Positions 9,984 through 24,243 of a stretch of DNA of 64,000 nucleotides are shown here, in pieces. The stretch spans positions 2,790,001 to 2,854,000 of the forward strand of contig CP074381.1 in NCBI GenBank assembly GCA_022041995.1, read 5' to 3'. How positions within the stretch are numbered: the first letter of the stretch is position 1; each line of letters begins with the position of its first letter. The DNA is from Cupriavidus necator. Its GTDB lineage: Bacteria; Pseudomonadota; Gammaproteobacteria; Burkholderiales; Burkholderiaceae. The notes under the pieces were generated by a model. The model saw nothing but the letters and a program-made list of their open reading frames with translations, was not told where the DNA came from and ran no database searches. Both the position numbers and the translations under genes were made by a program.

Positions 9984-10460
9984 TCAGATATAGCGTACGG
10001 TAATGACTTCGTACTCGCGCTCGCCGCCAGGGGCCAGCACGATTGCGACGTCGCCTTCGAACTTGCCGATCAGCGCACGCGCGATCGGCGAGCTGACCGA
10101 GATCTTGCCAGTATCGATGTCGGCCTCGTCATCGCCCACGATCTGGTAGCTGACCGGGCTGCCGGACTCCAGGTCTTCCAGGTCCACGGTGGCGCCAAAA
10201 ACGATGCGGCCGTCGGTGTCGAGCTGGGTCGGGTCGATGATCTGCGCGGCCGACAGCTTGGCCTCCACTTCCAGGATGCGGCCTTCGATAAAGCCCTGCT
10301 TTTCCTTGGCGGCGTCGTATTCGGCGTTTTCAGACAGGTCGCCCTGTGCGCGGGCCTCCGAGATCGCATTGATCACCGCCGGACGCTCGACAGCCTTCAG
10401 GCGCTGCAGCTCCTCCTTCAGGAGCTCTGCGCCACGCTTGGTAATCGGAATGGTGCTCAT
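9984..10460 (-). CDS. greA: Transcription elongation factor GreA
   Basis: Binds the RNA polymerase secondary channel and stimulates cleavage of backtracked transcripts. It is 158 residues, the canonical length. An N-terminal coiled coil ([14 protein letters not shown] through RILEVEAKL) carries the acidic tip [15 protein letters not shown]-terminal FKBP-like domain contains the [14 protein letters not shown] segment. The start at MSTIPITK was chosen over one 23 codons upstream because only it matches the family. It lies 248 bp downstream of carB; a long hairpin sits in that gap. Confidence 0.97.
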   Translation of the reverse strand: MSTIPITKRGAELLKEELQRLKAVERPAVINAISEARAQGDLSENAEYDAAKEKQGFIEGRILEVEAKLSAAQIIDPTQLDTDGRIVFGATVDLEDLESGSPVSYQIVGDDEADIDTGKISVSSPIARALIGKFEGDVAIVLAPGGEREYEVITVRYI

Positions 10461-10603
10461 GTCTACGTTCAACAAAAAAATGAGCCGCAGCGGAGCTGGA
10501 GCCATCCCTGGCAAATGCTGCCAGGGCACTTCCGCTCAACCGCGGCTTTCAGACAGGACCGAATGCAGGCACGCCGCATCGATCGACGAATTTGACGTAG
10601 TTT

Positions 10604-10649
10604 AGGCCAGGAAGCCCGCCGGCAGCAACTCCGGCGGGCTTCCTGGCCT
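10604..10649. repeat. Perfect 19-bp inverted repeat between carB and greA
   Basis: Bases 10604-10622 (AGGCCAGGAAGCCCGCCGG) are the exact reverse complement of 10631-10649, with an 8-base loop. It begins 60 bp after the carB stop and lies 144 bp before greA. No T-run follows on either strand. It could end carB transcription or form part of the greA leader. Confidence 0.75.
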
Positions 10650-10708
10650 TAACCGGGCGCAACGCGCCCGGCCAGCGGCGATGTGCCGCTTGCCTTACGT
10701 ACGGGGCT

Positions 10709-13957
<3,249 letters not shown>

Positions 13958-14046
13958 TGCACGCTCTCTTTATGGGCCGGCCCGCCTTGCCTGCGGACCG
14001 CGCCGGTAATCAGGGAATCCGTCAGGATTCAAAAATATCGTCTTGC

Positions 14047-14721
14047 TCAGTTCATCGTGGCCGACGCCAGCTTGGCGCCGAAGCCGATGAACATCGCGCC
14101 TACCCCGCTGGCCATGCCGGCCGACAGCCTGCGGCGGCGCCGGAACGCTTCGGCCAGCTTCGCGCCCACGAAGATGATCGTGGTCAGGTAGGCAAAGCTG
14201 AAGAACTGGCAGACCACACCCAGCGCGGCGAACGACAGCACCGGGTAAGCGAAGGCCGGGTCGACAAACTGGATGAAGAACGAGATGAAGAACAGGATCG
14301 CCTTCGGGTTCAGCAGGCTTATCAGCAGCGCCTTGCGGAACGGGTCGGACTGGTCCGGCGCGGCTGCCGGCACCGTCGCCGCCGCGGCCTCGCCGCGTGC
14401 CGCCCAACTGCGCAGCGCGCCGCGCAGCATGTTCAAGCCGATCCACGCCAGGTAGGCCGCGCCGATGTACTTCACCACGTAGAACAGCGCCGGGCTGGCC
14501 TTGAGCAGCGAGGCCACGCCCGCCGCCGACAGCACCATCAGCATGAAGTCGCCCAGGAACACCCCGCACGCGCCCTTATAGCCGGCGCGCACGCCGCGCT
14601 GCGCCGCCACCGACAGCACGTACATCGAGTTCGGCCCCGGCAGCAGCACGATAAAGATCGTGCCCAGCACATAGGTCCAGAAATCGGTGATGCCGAAAGC
14701 GGTATGCATGAAGGCGTTCAT
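14047..14721 (-). CDS. leuE: LysE/RhtB-family amino-acid exporter (LeuE-like)
   Basis: A 224-residue inner-membrane protein of the LysE/RhtB family with about six helices. The family signature LLPGPNSMYVLSVAAQRGVRAGYKGACGVFLGD appears in segments within residues 25-60, and a second signature LLNPKAILFFISFF is near residue 140. The family exports leucine, threonine, homoserine and similar amino acids; the substrate here is not proven, and LeuE is the closest name. It lies between carA and carB on the same strand, with gaps of 36 bp to carA and 89 bp to carB. An AGGGA precedes the start. Confidence 0.82.
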   Translation of the reverse strand: MNAFMHTAFGITDFWTYVLGTIFIVLLPGPNSMYVLSVAAQRGVRAGYKGACGVFLGDFMLMVLSAAGVASLLKASPALFYVVKYIGAAYLAWIGLNMLRGALRSWAARGEAAAATVPAAAPDQSDPFRKALLISLLNPKAILFFISFFIQFVDPAFAYPVLSFAALGVVCQFFSFAYLTTIIFVGAKLAEAFRRRRRLSAGMASGVGAMFIGFGAKLASATMN

Positions 14722-14757
14722 GGGATGTCCCTGTGTCTGCGCTGTTCCCGGCTGCGC

Positions 14758-15894
<1,137 letters not shown>

Positions 15895-16123
15895 GGGTAG
15901 GCTCCTGCTGGACTCACCCCGTGACCGACCAATCGACGCCTCGTGCCTCCCAGGCTGGATCCGTGACGGCGGCAGCGGCGTTGCGCCGATGCGGTCGGAT
16001 CCGGTCGCGACCTGCTCCTTGCGTCACATTGAATGCGGACAGCAAAGGCGGCGCGGATGGGGGCGGCGGAAGGTGGAAAGCGGTTGGCGCTAGGGTGAAG
16101 GGTTCTGAAAGCGAAACTTTCGA

Positions 16124-16152
16124 ATTATATCCCGCGCCACCCAATTTCTCAA
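16124..16152 (-). promoter_or_regulatory. Sigma70 promoter of carA and its leader region
   Basis: On the minus strand, TTGAGA (16147-16152) and a perfect TATAAT (16124-16129) are 17 bp apart. Transcription would start near 16117, about 220 nt before the carA GTG. The 333-bp gap between ridA and carA (15895-16227) otherwise holds no gene. The initial transcribed region carries a short GAAAG/CTTTC repeat. Pyrimidine or arginine control is plausible, but no operator is recognised. Confidence 0.75.
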
Positions 16153-16227
16153 GTTTTCAAGGACTTGCATGCGGCAGGCGGCGGCGCCACCATGCCGCCG
16201 GCCACCGTCCTGCCCGTGCCTGCTACG

Positions 16228-16638
16228 TTACGCCTGTGGCGGCACGACCGCCGTGACCTCGATTTCCACCTTGGCGCGCGGCTCCACCAGGTCCGCGACC
16301 TCGACCGCCGTCATCGCCGGGAAGTGGCGGCCGATGATGGCCCGGTAATGCTGGCCGATCGCGCCATAGGCGCCGACATATTCCGCCTTGTCCTTCACAT
16401 ACCAGGTCATGCGCACGATATGCTCGGGCAGCGCGTCGCCTGCCGCGAGCACGGCAACCACGTTGCGCAGCGCCTGCGCCACCTGCAGGCCGAAGTCGTC
16501 GGTCTCGAATTCACATTTGCCGGTCCAGCCGATCTGGCCGCTGACAAAGAGCAGGCGGCTTCCGACCTGCATTTCGGTCATGGTGCCGTTGGCGTAGCCA
16601 CGCGGGGGCGCCCAGTCGGGCGGCTGCAGGATCTTCAT
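16228..16638 (-). CDS. RidA/YjgF-family protein
   Basis: A 136-residue RidA-fold protein. The core LFVSGQIGWTGKCEFETDDFGLQ..QALRNVVAVL and the MTAVEVADLVEPRAKVEIEVTAV tail are typical. RidA proteins hydrolyse reactive enamine/imine intermediates to ketones and ammonia. The start at MKILQPPDW matches the family; the frame is open further upstream but not conserved. It is the last gene of the 2-aminobenzoate-CoA operon, 46 bp after the thioesterase. That suggests help with deaminating the non-aromatic amino intermediate formed by the monooxygenase/reductase, which is an inference from context. Confidence 0.88.
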   Translation of the reverse strand: MKILQPPDWAPPRGYANGTMTEMQVGSRLLFVSGQIGWTGKCEFETDDFGLQVAQALRNVVAVLAAGDALPEHIVRMTWYVKDKAEYVGAYGAIGQHYRAIIGRHFPAMTAVEVADLVEPRAKVEIEVTAVVPPQA

Positions 16639-16684
16639 GGTGCTTTCCGGTTGATATCTGTATGAGTGGATGAAATTCCTGGAT

Positions 16685-17110
16685 TCAGGCCGTGGCGACC
16701 AGGTAGGCCGACATGGCCTCGCGCACGGCTTCGGGAAGCGGCTGCGGGGCAATCGAGCCGGTATCGACGCAAACCAGCCGCTGCGTCACTTCCATGCGGG
16801 TATCGTCATGCGGGCCGGCGAAGCGGATCGCGAGCGTAAAGCTCGACTGACCCAGCTTCAGCACGCGCAGTTCGCGCGTCAGCACCTCGCCCAGCCGGCT
16901 GGGCGCCAGGAAGCGGCACTCCAGCTCGGCGGTGGGCACGCCGGCGCGGCCCTCGCCGTGCATGACATCGAAGGGCCAGCCCAACGCCTCGCCGAACCAG
17001 TCTTCGATGAAGTCGTTGAGCATCTCGAAATAGCGCGGGTAGAACACGATGCCCGCGGCGTCGCAGTGCTTGAAGCGCACCAGCACGGTGCTGCGGAACA
17101 CGGGGCTCAT
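16685..17110 (-). CDS. Hotdog-fold acyl-CoA thioesterase (4-hydroxybenzoyl-CoA thioesterase type)
   Basis: A 141-residue hotdog protein. The 4HBT signature [21 protein letters not shown] near residues 10-30 contains the catalytic aspartate, and the helix [15 protein letters not shown] follows. Its start codon overlaps the stop of the CoA ligase by 4 bases, so the two are translationally coupled. The likely role is hydrolysing dead-end or surplus aryl-CoA or alicyclic acyl-CoA esters to free CoA. The exact substrate cannot be read from sequence. Confidence 0.88.
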   Translation of the reverse strand: MSPVFRSTVLVRFKHCDAAGIVFYPRYFEMLNDFIEDWFGEALGWPFDVMHGEGRAGVPTAELECRFLAPSRLGEVLTRELRVLKLGQSSFTLAIRFAGPHDDTRMEVTQRLVCVDTGSIAPQPLPEAVREAMSAYLVATA

Positions 17111-18795
17111 GGCTTCCCCGCGCCGTTGTTGTTACGACCGTTGCCACCGCTGCCCTGCTCCGCCATCTGGCGCAGCCGGAAGCGCTGCAGCTTGCCGGTC
17201 TCGGTGCGCGGCAGCGCCGGCACGAACACAATGCGGCGCGGATACTTGTAGGGCGCGATCTGGCGCTTCACGTAGTCCTGCAGCGCGGCGCGCGTGGCGT
17301 CGTCCGGTGCCGTGCCCTCGCGCAGCACCACATAGGCAGTGACCACCTGCCCGCGCTCATCGTCGGGCGCCCCGACCACGCCGCATTCGGCAACCGCCTC
17401 GTGCTGCATCAGCGCACTTTCCACCTCCGGCCCGGCGATGTTGTAGCCAGCCGAGATGATCATGTCGTCCGAACGCGCCTGGTAGAAGTAGTAGCCGTCC
17501 TCGTCGACGAAAAAGGTGTCGCCCGGCAAGTTCCAGCCCGCCTTCACATAGTTGGACTGGCGCGGATCGTCCAGGTAGCGGCAGCCGGTCGGCCCCTGCA
17601 CCGCCAGCTTGCCGACCTGCCCCGGCGGCAAGGGCTGCATGTTCTCGTCGACGATCTGCGCGACATAGCCCGGCACCACCCGCCCGATCGCGCCCGGCCT
17701 GACCTCGGCGCCGGCGCTGGAGATAAAGATATGCATCATCTCCGTGCCGCCGATGCCGTCGGTCATCTCGATGCCGGTGGCCGCCTTCCAGCTCTGGCGC
17801 GTGGCGTCCGGCAGGGCTTCGCCGGCCGACACGCTCTTCTTCAGGCTGGACAGGTCATAGCGCGGCGCCAGCGTTGCCATCTGCCGGTAGAAGGTGGGCG
17901 CGGTAAAGACGATGGTGGCGCGGAAATCCTGGATCAGCCCGAGCAGCGTCTCTGGCGTCAGCTTCTCGGCCAGCACGGCGCTGGCGCCGATGCGCAGCGG
18001 GAAACACAGCATGCCGCCCAGCCCGAAGGTGAACGCGATCGGCGGCGTGCCGCAGAACACGTCGTCGGGCTGCGGACGCAGCACGTGGCGCGGGAACAGG
18101 TCGCACATCGCCAGCACGTCGCGATGGAAGTGCATGGTGCCCTTGGGCTGGCCGGTGGTGCCGCTGGTAAAGGCGATCAGGCAGACATCGTCGCTGGCGG
18201 TGTCGCAGGCATCGAAGGCGTCCGGTTTGCCCGCTATCGCCGCCTCCAGCGAACCCTCGCCTTCACCGTTGAAGTACAGCGTGCGCGCCAGGCTCGGGCA
18301 ATGGAATTCGCCGCCGGCCTGCTGGTTGGCATCGAGCTCCTCGCGCAGCCGCGCATCGCACAGCGCGGCACCGACCTGCGCCTTGTCGATGATCTGCTTC
18401 AGCTCCTTGGCGCGCAGCAGCGGCATGGTCGGCACCGCAACCAGGCCCGCCTTGAGCGTGGCCAGCCAGCTGGCCGCCATCATCAGGTTGTTGGGCCCGC
18501 GCAGCAGCACCCGGCTGCCGGGCACCAGTTGCATGTCCTCGACCAGCACACGGGCGATGCGGTTGACCAGCGCCGCCAGCTGCGCATAGGTCACCGTCTC
18601 GATCTGTCCGTCGCGGCGGTGACGAATGGCGATGCGCTCGCCGCGGCCTTCGCGCACGTGGCGGTCTACCAGCTCCACCGCGGCGTTCATCCGCTCCGGG
18701 TAGTCGGTATCGGCATTGAAGCGGAACACCGGCCACATATCGGGCGGCGGCAGGCGGTCGCGCGCGAAGGTATCGAGGTGGGCTGTGGTCGCCAT
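17107..18795 (-). CDS. 2-aminobenzoate (anthranilate)-CoA ligase, benzoate-CoA ligase family
   Basis: ATP-dependent aryl-CoA synthetase, 562 residues. The AMP-binding motif [17 protein letters not shown] is near residue 200. The hinge and C-terminal region follow as [19 protein letters not shown] and the catalytic lysine in [10 protein letters not shown]. Its N-terminus ([17 protein letters not shown]) resembles the 2-aminobenzoate-CoA ligases of Azoarcus-type pathways. The substrate is inferred chiefly from the adjacent 2-aminobenzoyl-CoA monooxygenase/reductase-like gene; benzoate or salicylate are alternatives. It sits in an operon with an overlapping thioesterase downstream. Confidence 0.85.
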   Translation of the reverse strand: MATTAHLDTFARDRLPPPDMWPVFRFNADTDYPERMNAAVELVDRHVREGRGERIAIRHRRDGQIETVTYAQLAALVNRIARVLVEDMQLVPGSRVLLRGPNNLMMAASWLATLKAGLVAVPTMPLLRAKELKQIIDKAQVGAALCDARLREELDANQQAGGEFHCPSLARTLYFNGEGEGSLEAAIAGKPDAFDACDTASDDVCLIAFTSGTTGQPKGTMHFHRDVLAMCDLFPRHVLRPQPDDVFCGTPPIAFTFGLGGMLCFPLRIGASAVLAEKLTPETLLGLIQDFRATIVFTAPTFYRQMATLAPRYDLSSLKKSVSAGEALPDATRQSWKAATGIEMTDGIGGTEMMHIFISSAGAEVRPGAIGRVVPGYVAQIVDENMQPLPPGQVGKLAVQGPTGCRYLDDPRQSNYVKAGWNLPGDTFFVDEDGYYFYQARSDDMIISAGYNIAGPEVESALMQHEAVAECGVVGAPDDERGQVVTAYVVLREGTAPDDATRAALQDYVKRQIAPYKYPRRIVFVPALPRTETGKLQRFRLRQMAEQGSGGNGRNNNGAGKP

Positions 18796-18854
18796 GGCTT
18801 GTCTCCTGTCTGCTCTGTATCGGTACGGCAGTTCGTGGGCAGCTCGCGGGCGCG

Positions 18855-20024
18855 TCAGGCTTTGCGCCCGGCCAGCGTCTCGCGCGCAATGATCAGCTTC
18901 TGCACTTCGGTGGCGCCTTCATAGATGCGCAGCGAGCGGATCTCGCGGTACAGGCTTTCCACGCGCGTGCCGACCTTGACGCCCAGGCCGCCGAACATCT
19001 GCACCGCGCGGTCGATCACCTGCTGGGCGTTCTCGGTCGCCACCATCTTGGCCATGGCCGCCTCGCGCGTGGTGCGCTGGCCCTTGACATCGCGCAGCCA
19101 GGCCGCGCGGTAGGTCAGCAGCGCCGCGGCGTCGATCGCGGTGGCCATGTCGCCGATGGCGGCCTGCGTCAGCTGCAGGTCGGCCAGCACGCCACCGAAC
19201 ATCGGGCGCGCGCAGGCGCGCGCCAGTGCATCGTCCAGCGCGGCGCGGCCAAAGCCCAGCGCCGCCGCCGCGACCGAGGCACGGAAGATGTCGAGCGTCA
19301 TCATCGCCACCTTGAAGCCCTGCCCCGCTTCGCCCAGCCGGTTGCCCACGGGCACGCGGCAGTTGTCGAAACGCAGCGTGGCGAGCGGGTGCGGCGCCAT
19401 CACGTCGATGCGCTCGGCGATGGTCAGGCCTGGCGTATCCGCATCTACCACGAAGGCGGAGATGCCGCGTGCGCCCGGCGCCTCGCCGGTGCGCACGAAC
19501 ACGCAGTAGAAGTCGGCAATGCCGCCGTTGGAAATCCAGGTCTTGGCGCCGTCGATCACATAGTGGCTGCTGTCGTCCGACAGCCGTGCGCTGCATTGCA
19601 TGGCGGCCACATCGGAACCGGCCTCCGGCTCGGACAGCGCAAACGCGGCAATCGCCTCGCCGCGGGCCACGCGCGGCAGGTAATGTGCGCGCAGCGCATC
19701 GCTGCCGGCCAGCGAGATCGCGCCCGAGCCCAGCCCCTGCATGGCAAAGGCAAAATCGGCCAGGCCGTCATGGCGCGCCAGGGTCTCGCGCAGCAGGCAC
19801 AGCGAGCGCGAATCCAGCGCCGGCAACGCGCCGCCGTGCGCGGCTGGCACGCAATAGCGCAGCCAGCCGGCCTCGCCCAGCTGGCGCACCAGCGCGCGGC
19901 AGGCGGCGTCGGTATCGCTGTGGTCGACTTGGAGGTGTTGCCCGCACCAGGCGTCGAGTTCGCGCTCCAGTGCGCGGTGCGCGTCGTCGAACAGCGGCAG
20001 GTCGAGATAGGTCTTGTCGGACAT
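18855..20024 (-). CDS. Acyl-CoA dehydrogenase
   Basis: A flavin-dependent acyl-CoA dehydrogenase of 389 residues, a normal size. Family segments include [21 protein letters not shown]-like [20 protein letters not shown] and the C-terminal [19 protein letters not shown]. Within this operon it probably carries out an alpha,beta-desaturation in the beta-oxidation-like part of 2-aminobenzoyl-CoA breakdown. It is 6 bp downstream of the enoyl-CoA hydratase gene, so they are cotranscribed. Confidence 0.92.
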   Translation of the reverse strand: MSDKTYLDLPLFDDAHRALERELDAWCGQHLQVDHSDTDAACRALVRQLGEAGWLRYCVPAAHGGALPALDSRSLCLLRETLARHDGLADFAFAMQGLGSGAISLAGSDALRAHYLPRVARGEAIAAFALSEPEAGSDVAAMQCSARLSDDSSHYVIDGAKTWISNGGIADFYCVFVRTGEAPGARGISAFVVDADTPGLTIAERIDVMAPHPLATLRFDNCRVPVGNRLGEAGQGFKVAMMTLDIFRASVAAAALGFGRAALDDALARACARPMFGGVLADLQLTQAAIGDMATAIDAAALLTYRAAWLRDVKGQRTTREAAMAKMVATENAQQVIDRAVQMFGGLGVKVGTRVESLYREIRSLRIYEGATEVQKLIIARETLAGRKA

Positions 20025-20030
20025 GGCGCT

Positions 20031-20882
20031 TCAGTCCCCTTCGAACACCGGCTTCGTCTTGGCGACGAAGGCCTCGTAGGCGCGGCGGAAGTCGCGCGTC
20101 TGCATGCAGATGGCCTGGGCTTCGGCCTCGGCCTCGATGGCCTCGTCCAGCCCCATGTTCCATTCCTGGTGCAGCAACTTCTTGGTCACGCCGTGGGCAA
20201 AGGTCGGGCCGGCGGCCAGTTGCGCGGCCAGCGCCTGCGCCTGCGCCAGCACCGCTTCGGACGGATGCAGCGCATTGAAGAAGCCCCACTGCAGCCCCTC
20301 TTCCGCGCTCATCGAGCGGCCGGTGTAGAGCAGCTCACTGGCGCGCCCCTGCCCGATCACGCGCGGCAGCAGCGTGCACGCGCCCATGTCGGCGCCGGCC
20401 AGGCCGACGCGCGTGAACAGGAACGCGGCCTTGGCCTGCGCCGTGCCCAGGCGCATGTCGGAGGCCAGCGCCATCATCGCGCCGGCACCGGCGCAGATGC
20501 CGTCGACCGCGCTGACCACCGGCTGCGGGCAGGCGCGCATGGCCTTGACCAGGTCGCCGGTCATGCGCGTGAAGTCGAGCAGCTCAGGCATGGTCATGCG
20601 CGTGAGAGGCCCGATGATCTCGTGCACGTCGCCGCCCGAGCAATAGTTGCCGCCGGCGCCCGTCACCACCACCGCCTTGATGTCGCCGGCATAGCACAGG
20701 CCGCGGAACAGGTCGCGCAGCTCGGCATAGGAATCGAACGTCAGCGGGTTCTTGCGCTCCGGCCGGTTCAGCGTCACGGTGCCGACCTTGCCGTCGCCGG
20801 ACACCGACCACAGGAAATGCTCCGGCTGGTAGCCGGCAAAGCTGCGCTTGTGGTGGCGCATGTCGAGTGCGATCTCTGTCAT
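20031..20882 (-). CDS. Enoyl-CoA hydratase/isomerase family protein
   Basis: A crotonase-fold protein of 283 residues, slightly longer than usual because of an N-terminal extension ([25 protein letters not shown]). The oxyanion-hole loop is [12 protein letters not shown]. The second conserved loop, [16 protein letters not shown], carries a glycine-rich region where classic hydratases hold a catalytic glutamate, so hydratase versus ring-opening hydrolase activity is uncertain. It belongs to the 2-aminobenzoate operon and likely acts on the alicyclic CoA intermediates. Confidence 0.9.
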   Translation of the reverse strand: MTEIALDMRHHKRSFAGYQPEHFLWSVSGDGKVGTVTLNRPERKNPLTFDSYAELRDLFRGLCYAGDIKAVVVTGAGGNYCSGGDVHEIIGPLTRMTMPELLDFTRMTGDLVKAMRACPQPVVSAVDGICAGAGAMMALASDMRLGTAQAKAAFLFTRVGLAGADMGACTLLPRVIGQGRASELLYTGRSMSAEEGLQWGFFNALHPSEAVLAQAQALAAQLAAGPTFAHGVTKKLLHQEWNMGLDEAIEAEAEAQAICMQTRDFRRAYEAFVAKTKPVFEGD

Positions 20883-20916
20883 GGTTTCTCTCGTTGTCTG
20901 TTGCAGTCGGCGAGGT

Positions 20917-21720
20917 TCAGCCCGCCATCACTTCGCCGCCGGCCACGGGGATCGCCTGGCCGGTGATCGCGGCCGCGGATGGCTGGCACAGCCAGGCCAC
21001 CGCGTCGGCCACTTCCTCGGGCTGCACCAGCCGCCGTTGCGGATTGCGTGCGGCCAGCTCGGCGCGCGCCTGTTCCTCGGTGCGGCCGGTCTTGCCGACG
21101 ATATTGGCCACCGCGTCGCGCACGATGTCGGTTTCGGTATAGCCCGGGCAGACCGCATTGACGGTCACGCCCTTGGCCGCGGTCTCCAGCGCCAGCGCGC
21201 GCGTCAGGCCGATCACCCCATGCTTGGCCGCGCAATAGGCACTGACATAGCCATAGCCTGCCAGCCCCGCCGTGCTCGCCACATTGACGATGCGGCCCCA
21301 GCCGGCCGCGAGCATCGCAGGCAGCGCTGCCTGCGTGCACAGGAAGGTCCCAGTCAGGTTTACATCCAGCATGCGCTGCCACAGCGCGGCGTCGGTCTTC
21401 AGGAACGGTGCGCTGTGTGCCTGGCCGGCGTTGTTGACCAGCATCGACACCGGCCCGGCCTGCTCAGCGGCGGCGGCAAAGGCACGTGCCACACTGTCGG
21501 CATCGGCAATATCGGCCGCGACAAAGGAGACTACGGCGCCCGCGGGAGCAACCTCACGCAGCGCTTGCACGGTCGCCTGCAACGCACCGGCATCGCGGCC
21601 CAGTAGCGTCACGCTGGCGCCGTCGGCCAGCAGCCGCCGCGCGATTGCCGCGCCGATGCCGCGCCCGCCGCCGGTGACCAGCGCGTGGCGCCCTGACAGT
21701 GAACCCGTGCTGCGCGTCAT
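20917..21720 (-). CDS. Short-chain dehydrogenase/reductase (3-hydroxyacyl-CoA dehydrogenase-like)
   Basis: A 267-residue classical SDR. It has the NAD(P)-binding [10 protein letters not shown] at about residues 15-24, NNAG, the catalytic Ser in VNVASTAGL and the YxxxK pair in SAYCAAKHG. The C-terminal [12 protein letters not shown] is typical of 3-oxoacyl or 3-hydroxyacyl-CoA reductases. The start at 21720 overlaps the stop of the upstream monooxygenase gene by 4 bases. It probably oxidises a hydroxyl on the alicyclic CoA ester. Confidence 0.92.
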   Translation of the reverse strand: MTRSTGSLSGRHALVTGGGRGIGAAIARRLLADGASVTLLGRDAGALQATVQALREVAPAGAVVSFVAADIADADSVARAFAAAAEQAGPVSMLVNNAGQAHSAPFLKTDAALWQRMLDVNLTGTFLCTQAALPAMLAAGWGRIVNVASTAGLAGYGYVSAYCAAKHGVIGLTRALALETAAKGVTVNAVCPGYTETDIVRDAVANIVGKTGRTEEQARAELAARNPQRRLVQPEEVADAVAWLCQPSAAAITGQAIPVAGGEVMAG

Positions 21721-24071
21721 CCCTGCTTCTCCTGCGCCGCGGCGCGTTCCAGGTTGGTTTCCAGTTGCCGCTTGCCGGCCTGGTACTGCTTGGGCCAGGC
21801 GATATCGCGATAGCCGATGCGCGCCGCTTCCTGCAGCGTCCAGGCCGGGTTGGCCAGGTGCGGCCGCGCGATCGCGCACAGGTCGGCACGGCCCGCGGCG
21901 ATGATCGAGTCGACGTGGTCGGCCTCGAAGATCGCGCCCACGGCAATGGTGGCGATGCCGGCTTCGTTGCGGATGCGGTCGGCAAACGGGGTCTGGTACA
22001 TGCGGCCGTAGACCGGAGCCTGATCCGGGCTGACCTGGCCCGACGAGCAGTCGATCATGTCGGCGCCGGCGGCCTTGAAGGCGCGTGCGATCGCCACCGC
22101 GTCATCCGGGGTGATGCCGCCTTCAACCCAGTCGTGGGCCGAGATACGCACCGACATCGGCTTGTGTTCCGGCCACACCGCGCGCACCGCGGCAAAGACC
22201 TCCAGCGGGTAGCGCAGCCGCGCGGCCAGCGAACCGCCATAGTCGTCTTCCCGGGTATTGGTCAGCGGCGAGATAAAGCTCGACAGCAGGTAGCCGTGCG
22301 CGCAGTGCAGCTCCAGCCAGTCGAAGCCGGCCTCTGCGGCGCGGCGCGCGCTGGCGACGAAGTCATCGCGCACGCGCTCCATGTCCGCGCGCGTCATCTC
22401 GCGCGGCGTCTGCGATTCGCCCGGCAGGTAGGGCAGTGGCGAGGCCGAGATCACTGGCCAGTTGCCTTCCGGCAGCGGATGGTCCATCGCCTCCCAGCCT
22501 AGCTGCGTCGAGCCCTTGCGGCCCGAATGGCCGATCTGCATGGCGATGCGCGCATCGCTGTTGGCATGCACGAAGTCGACGATGCGGCGCCAGGCGTCGC
22601 GCTGCGCGTCGTTCCACAAACCCGGGCATCCCGGCGTGATGCGCGCATCGGGCGACACGCAGGTCATCTCGGCCACCACCATGCCGGCGCCGCCCAGCGC
22701 GCGCGAGCCCAGGTGGACCAGGTGGAAGTCGCCGGGCACCCCGTCGGTGCACGAGTACATCGCCATCGGCGACACCACCACGCGGTTCTTCAGCGTGACG
22801 CCGCGCATGCGGAACGGCGTGAACATCGGCGGCAGCGGCTCGCGCTCGCGCAGCTGCAGGCTTTCCGGTTGCACGCCGGCCTGCCGCGCCAGCCAGTGTT
22901 CGAACTGCGCCACATAGTCCGCATCGCGCACGCGCAGGTTCTCATGCGAGATGCGCTGCGAGCGGGTCAGCAGGGAATAGGCGAACTGCTCCGGCGGCAG
23001 GCTGCCCGCGTAGCGCTCGACGTTCTCGAACCATTCGGTCGAGTTGCGCGCCGCGTTCTGGATCTTCAGCACTTCCACGCCGCGCGTGGCTTCATAGCGC
23101 GACAATGCGTCGGGCAGGCCGTCATGACCCCTTCCACGGATTTCTTCGGCGAGGTCAATGGCATCTTCCAACGCCAGCTTGGTGCCCGAACCGATCGAGA
23201 AGTGCGCGGTGTGCGCGGCATCGCCCATCAGCACCACCGGCACGCGGCGGCCGTCGGGCAAGGTGTTCCAATGCACCCACTGGCGGCAGATCACGCGGGG
23301 GAAGCGGATCCAGATCGCCGAGCCGCGCAGGTGCGCCGCATTGGTGATCAGCTTGTTGCCGTCGAGGTAGCGCGCGAACAGGCGCTCGCAGTAGGCCACG
23401 CCCTCTTCCTGGCTCATCTGCTCGATGCCCGCGGCGCGCCAGACGGACTCCGGGGCCTCGACGATAAAGGTCGAGGTGGTGTCGTCAAAGCGGTAGGCGT
23501 GCGCCTGGAACCAGCCGTGCTCGGTCTTCTCGAAGGCAAAGGTAAAGGCGTCGAACAGCTTGTGCGTGCCCATCCAGACAAAGCGGCACTGACGCGTGTC
23601 GATGTCAGGCTGGAACGTGTCGGCGTAGCGGGTGCGGATGCGGCTGTTCAGGCCGTCCGAGGCGATCACCAGGTCGGCCTGGTATTGCATCGCCAGCGCC
23701 TGGTCGTCGGAAACGTCGGTCTCGAACACCAGCTTCACGCCCAGCGCCTCGCAGCGCGCCTGCAGGATATTGAGCAGGCGCTTGCGCCCGATGCCGATAA
23801 AACCATGGCCGCCGGAGCGGATGGTGCGCCCGCCGATATGGATGTCGATATCGTCCCAGTGGTTGAAGGCCGCGTTGATCTCGGCGGCGCTGACCGGGTC
23901 GGCCTCCTTCAGGTTGTCCATGGTGGCGTCAGAGAACACCACGCCCCAGCCGAAGGTGTCGTAGGGCCGGTTGCGTTCGACCACGATGACCTCGTTGGCC
24001 GGATCCTGCAGCTTCATCAGCAGTCCGAAGTACAGGCCTGCCGGGCCACCACCAATACAAAGCACTCGCAT
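21717..24071 (-). CDS. Bifunctional 2-aminobenzoyl-CoA monooxygenase/reductase (salicylyl-CoA 5-hydroxylase type)
   Basis: A two-domain flavoenzyme of 784 residues. The N-terminal flavin monooxygenase half (about 1-400) has [12 protein letters not shown] and the FAD-contact [21 protein letters not shown]. The C-terminal old-yellow-enzyme half (about 410-775) has [32 protein letters not shown] and [10 protein letters not shown]. This fusion is the known architecture of 2-aminobenzoyl-CoA monooxygenase/reductase, which hydroxylates and then reduces the aromatic ring. A related family hydroxylates salicylyl-CoA, so the substrate is not certain. It is first in the operon, with AGGAGG in front of MRVLCIGGG and an AT-rich palindrome about 60 bp upstream. 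Confidence 0.9.
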   Translation of the reverse strand: MRVLCIGGGPAGLYFGLLMKLQDPANEVIVVERNRPYDTFGWGVVFSDATMDNLKEADPVSAAEINAAFNHWDDIDIHIGGRTIRSGGHGFIGIGRKRLLNILQARCEALGVKLVFETDVSDDQALAMQYQADLVIASDGLNSRIRTRYADTFQPDIDTRQCRFVWMGTHKLFDAFTFAFEKTEHGWFQAHAYRFDDTTSTFIVEAPESVWRAAGIEQMSQEEGVAYCERLFARYLDGNKLITNAAHLRGSAIWIRFPRVICRQWVHWNTLPDGRRVPVVLMGDAAHTAHFSIGSGTKLALEDAIDLAEEIRGRGHDGLPDALSRYEATRGVEVLKIQNAARNSTEWFENVERYAGSLPPEQFAYSLLTRSQRISHENLRVRDADYVAQFEHWLARQAGVQPESLQLREREPLPPMFTPFRMRGVTLKNRVVVSPMAMYSCTDGVPGDFHLVHLGSRALGGAGMVVAEMTCVSPDARITPGCPGLWNDAQRDAWRRIVDFVHANSDARIAMQIGHSGRKGSTQLGWEAMDHPLPEGNWPVISASPLPYLPGESQTPREMTRADMERVRDDFVASARRAAEAGFDWLELHCAHGYLLSSFISPLTNTREDDYGGSLAARLRYPLEVFAAVRAVWPEHKPMSVRISAHDWVEGGITPDDAVAIARAFKAAGADMIDCSSGQVSPDQAPVYGRMYQTPFADRIRNEAGIATIAVGAIFEADHVDSIIAAGRADLCAIARPHLANPAWTLQEAARIGYRDIAWPKQYQAGKRQLETNLERAAAQEKQG

Positions 24072-24130
24072 TTGTCGCCTCCTGCCGGCTGCGCCGGGCA
24101 CTTTGCCCAGGGCCCACACCGCCATCTAGA

Positions 24131-24172
24131 TGATGTCTAAATATTTTATGCTTGAAATATTAGACTGCATCA
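24131..24172 (-). promoter_or_regulatory. AT-rich palindromic operator/promoter of the 2-aminobenzoate operon
   Basis: An imperfect inverted repeat, TGATGTCTAAATATTT ... AAATATTAGACTGCATCA, stands out by its AT content in a GC-rich genome. It lies 60-100 bp before the monooxygenase start, in the 172-bp gap to prpE. Its size and form fit a dimeric TetR- or MarR-type repressor site overlapping the promoter. No regulator gene adjoins it. Confidence 0.65.
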
Positions 24173-24243
24173 CAGCCGATAGCAAGGGTGAAATGCGGAG
24201 TGCCTCGCAAGGCACCCACACCGCCACGCTCTCAGCCTGCCAT

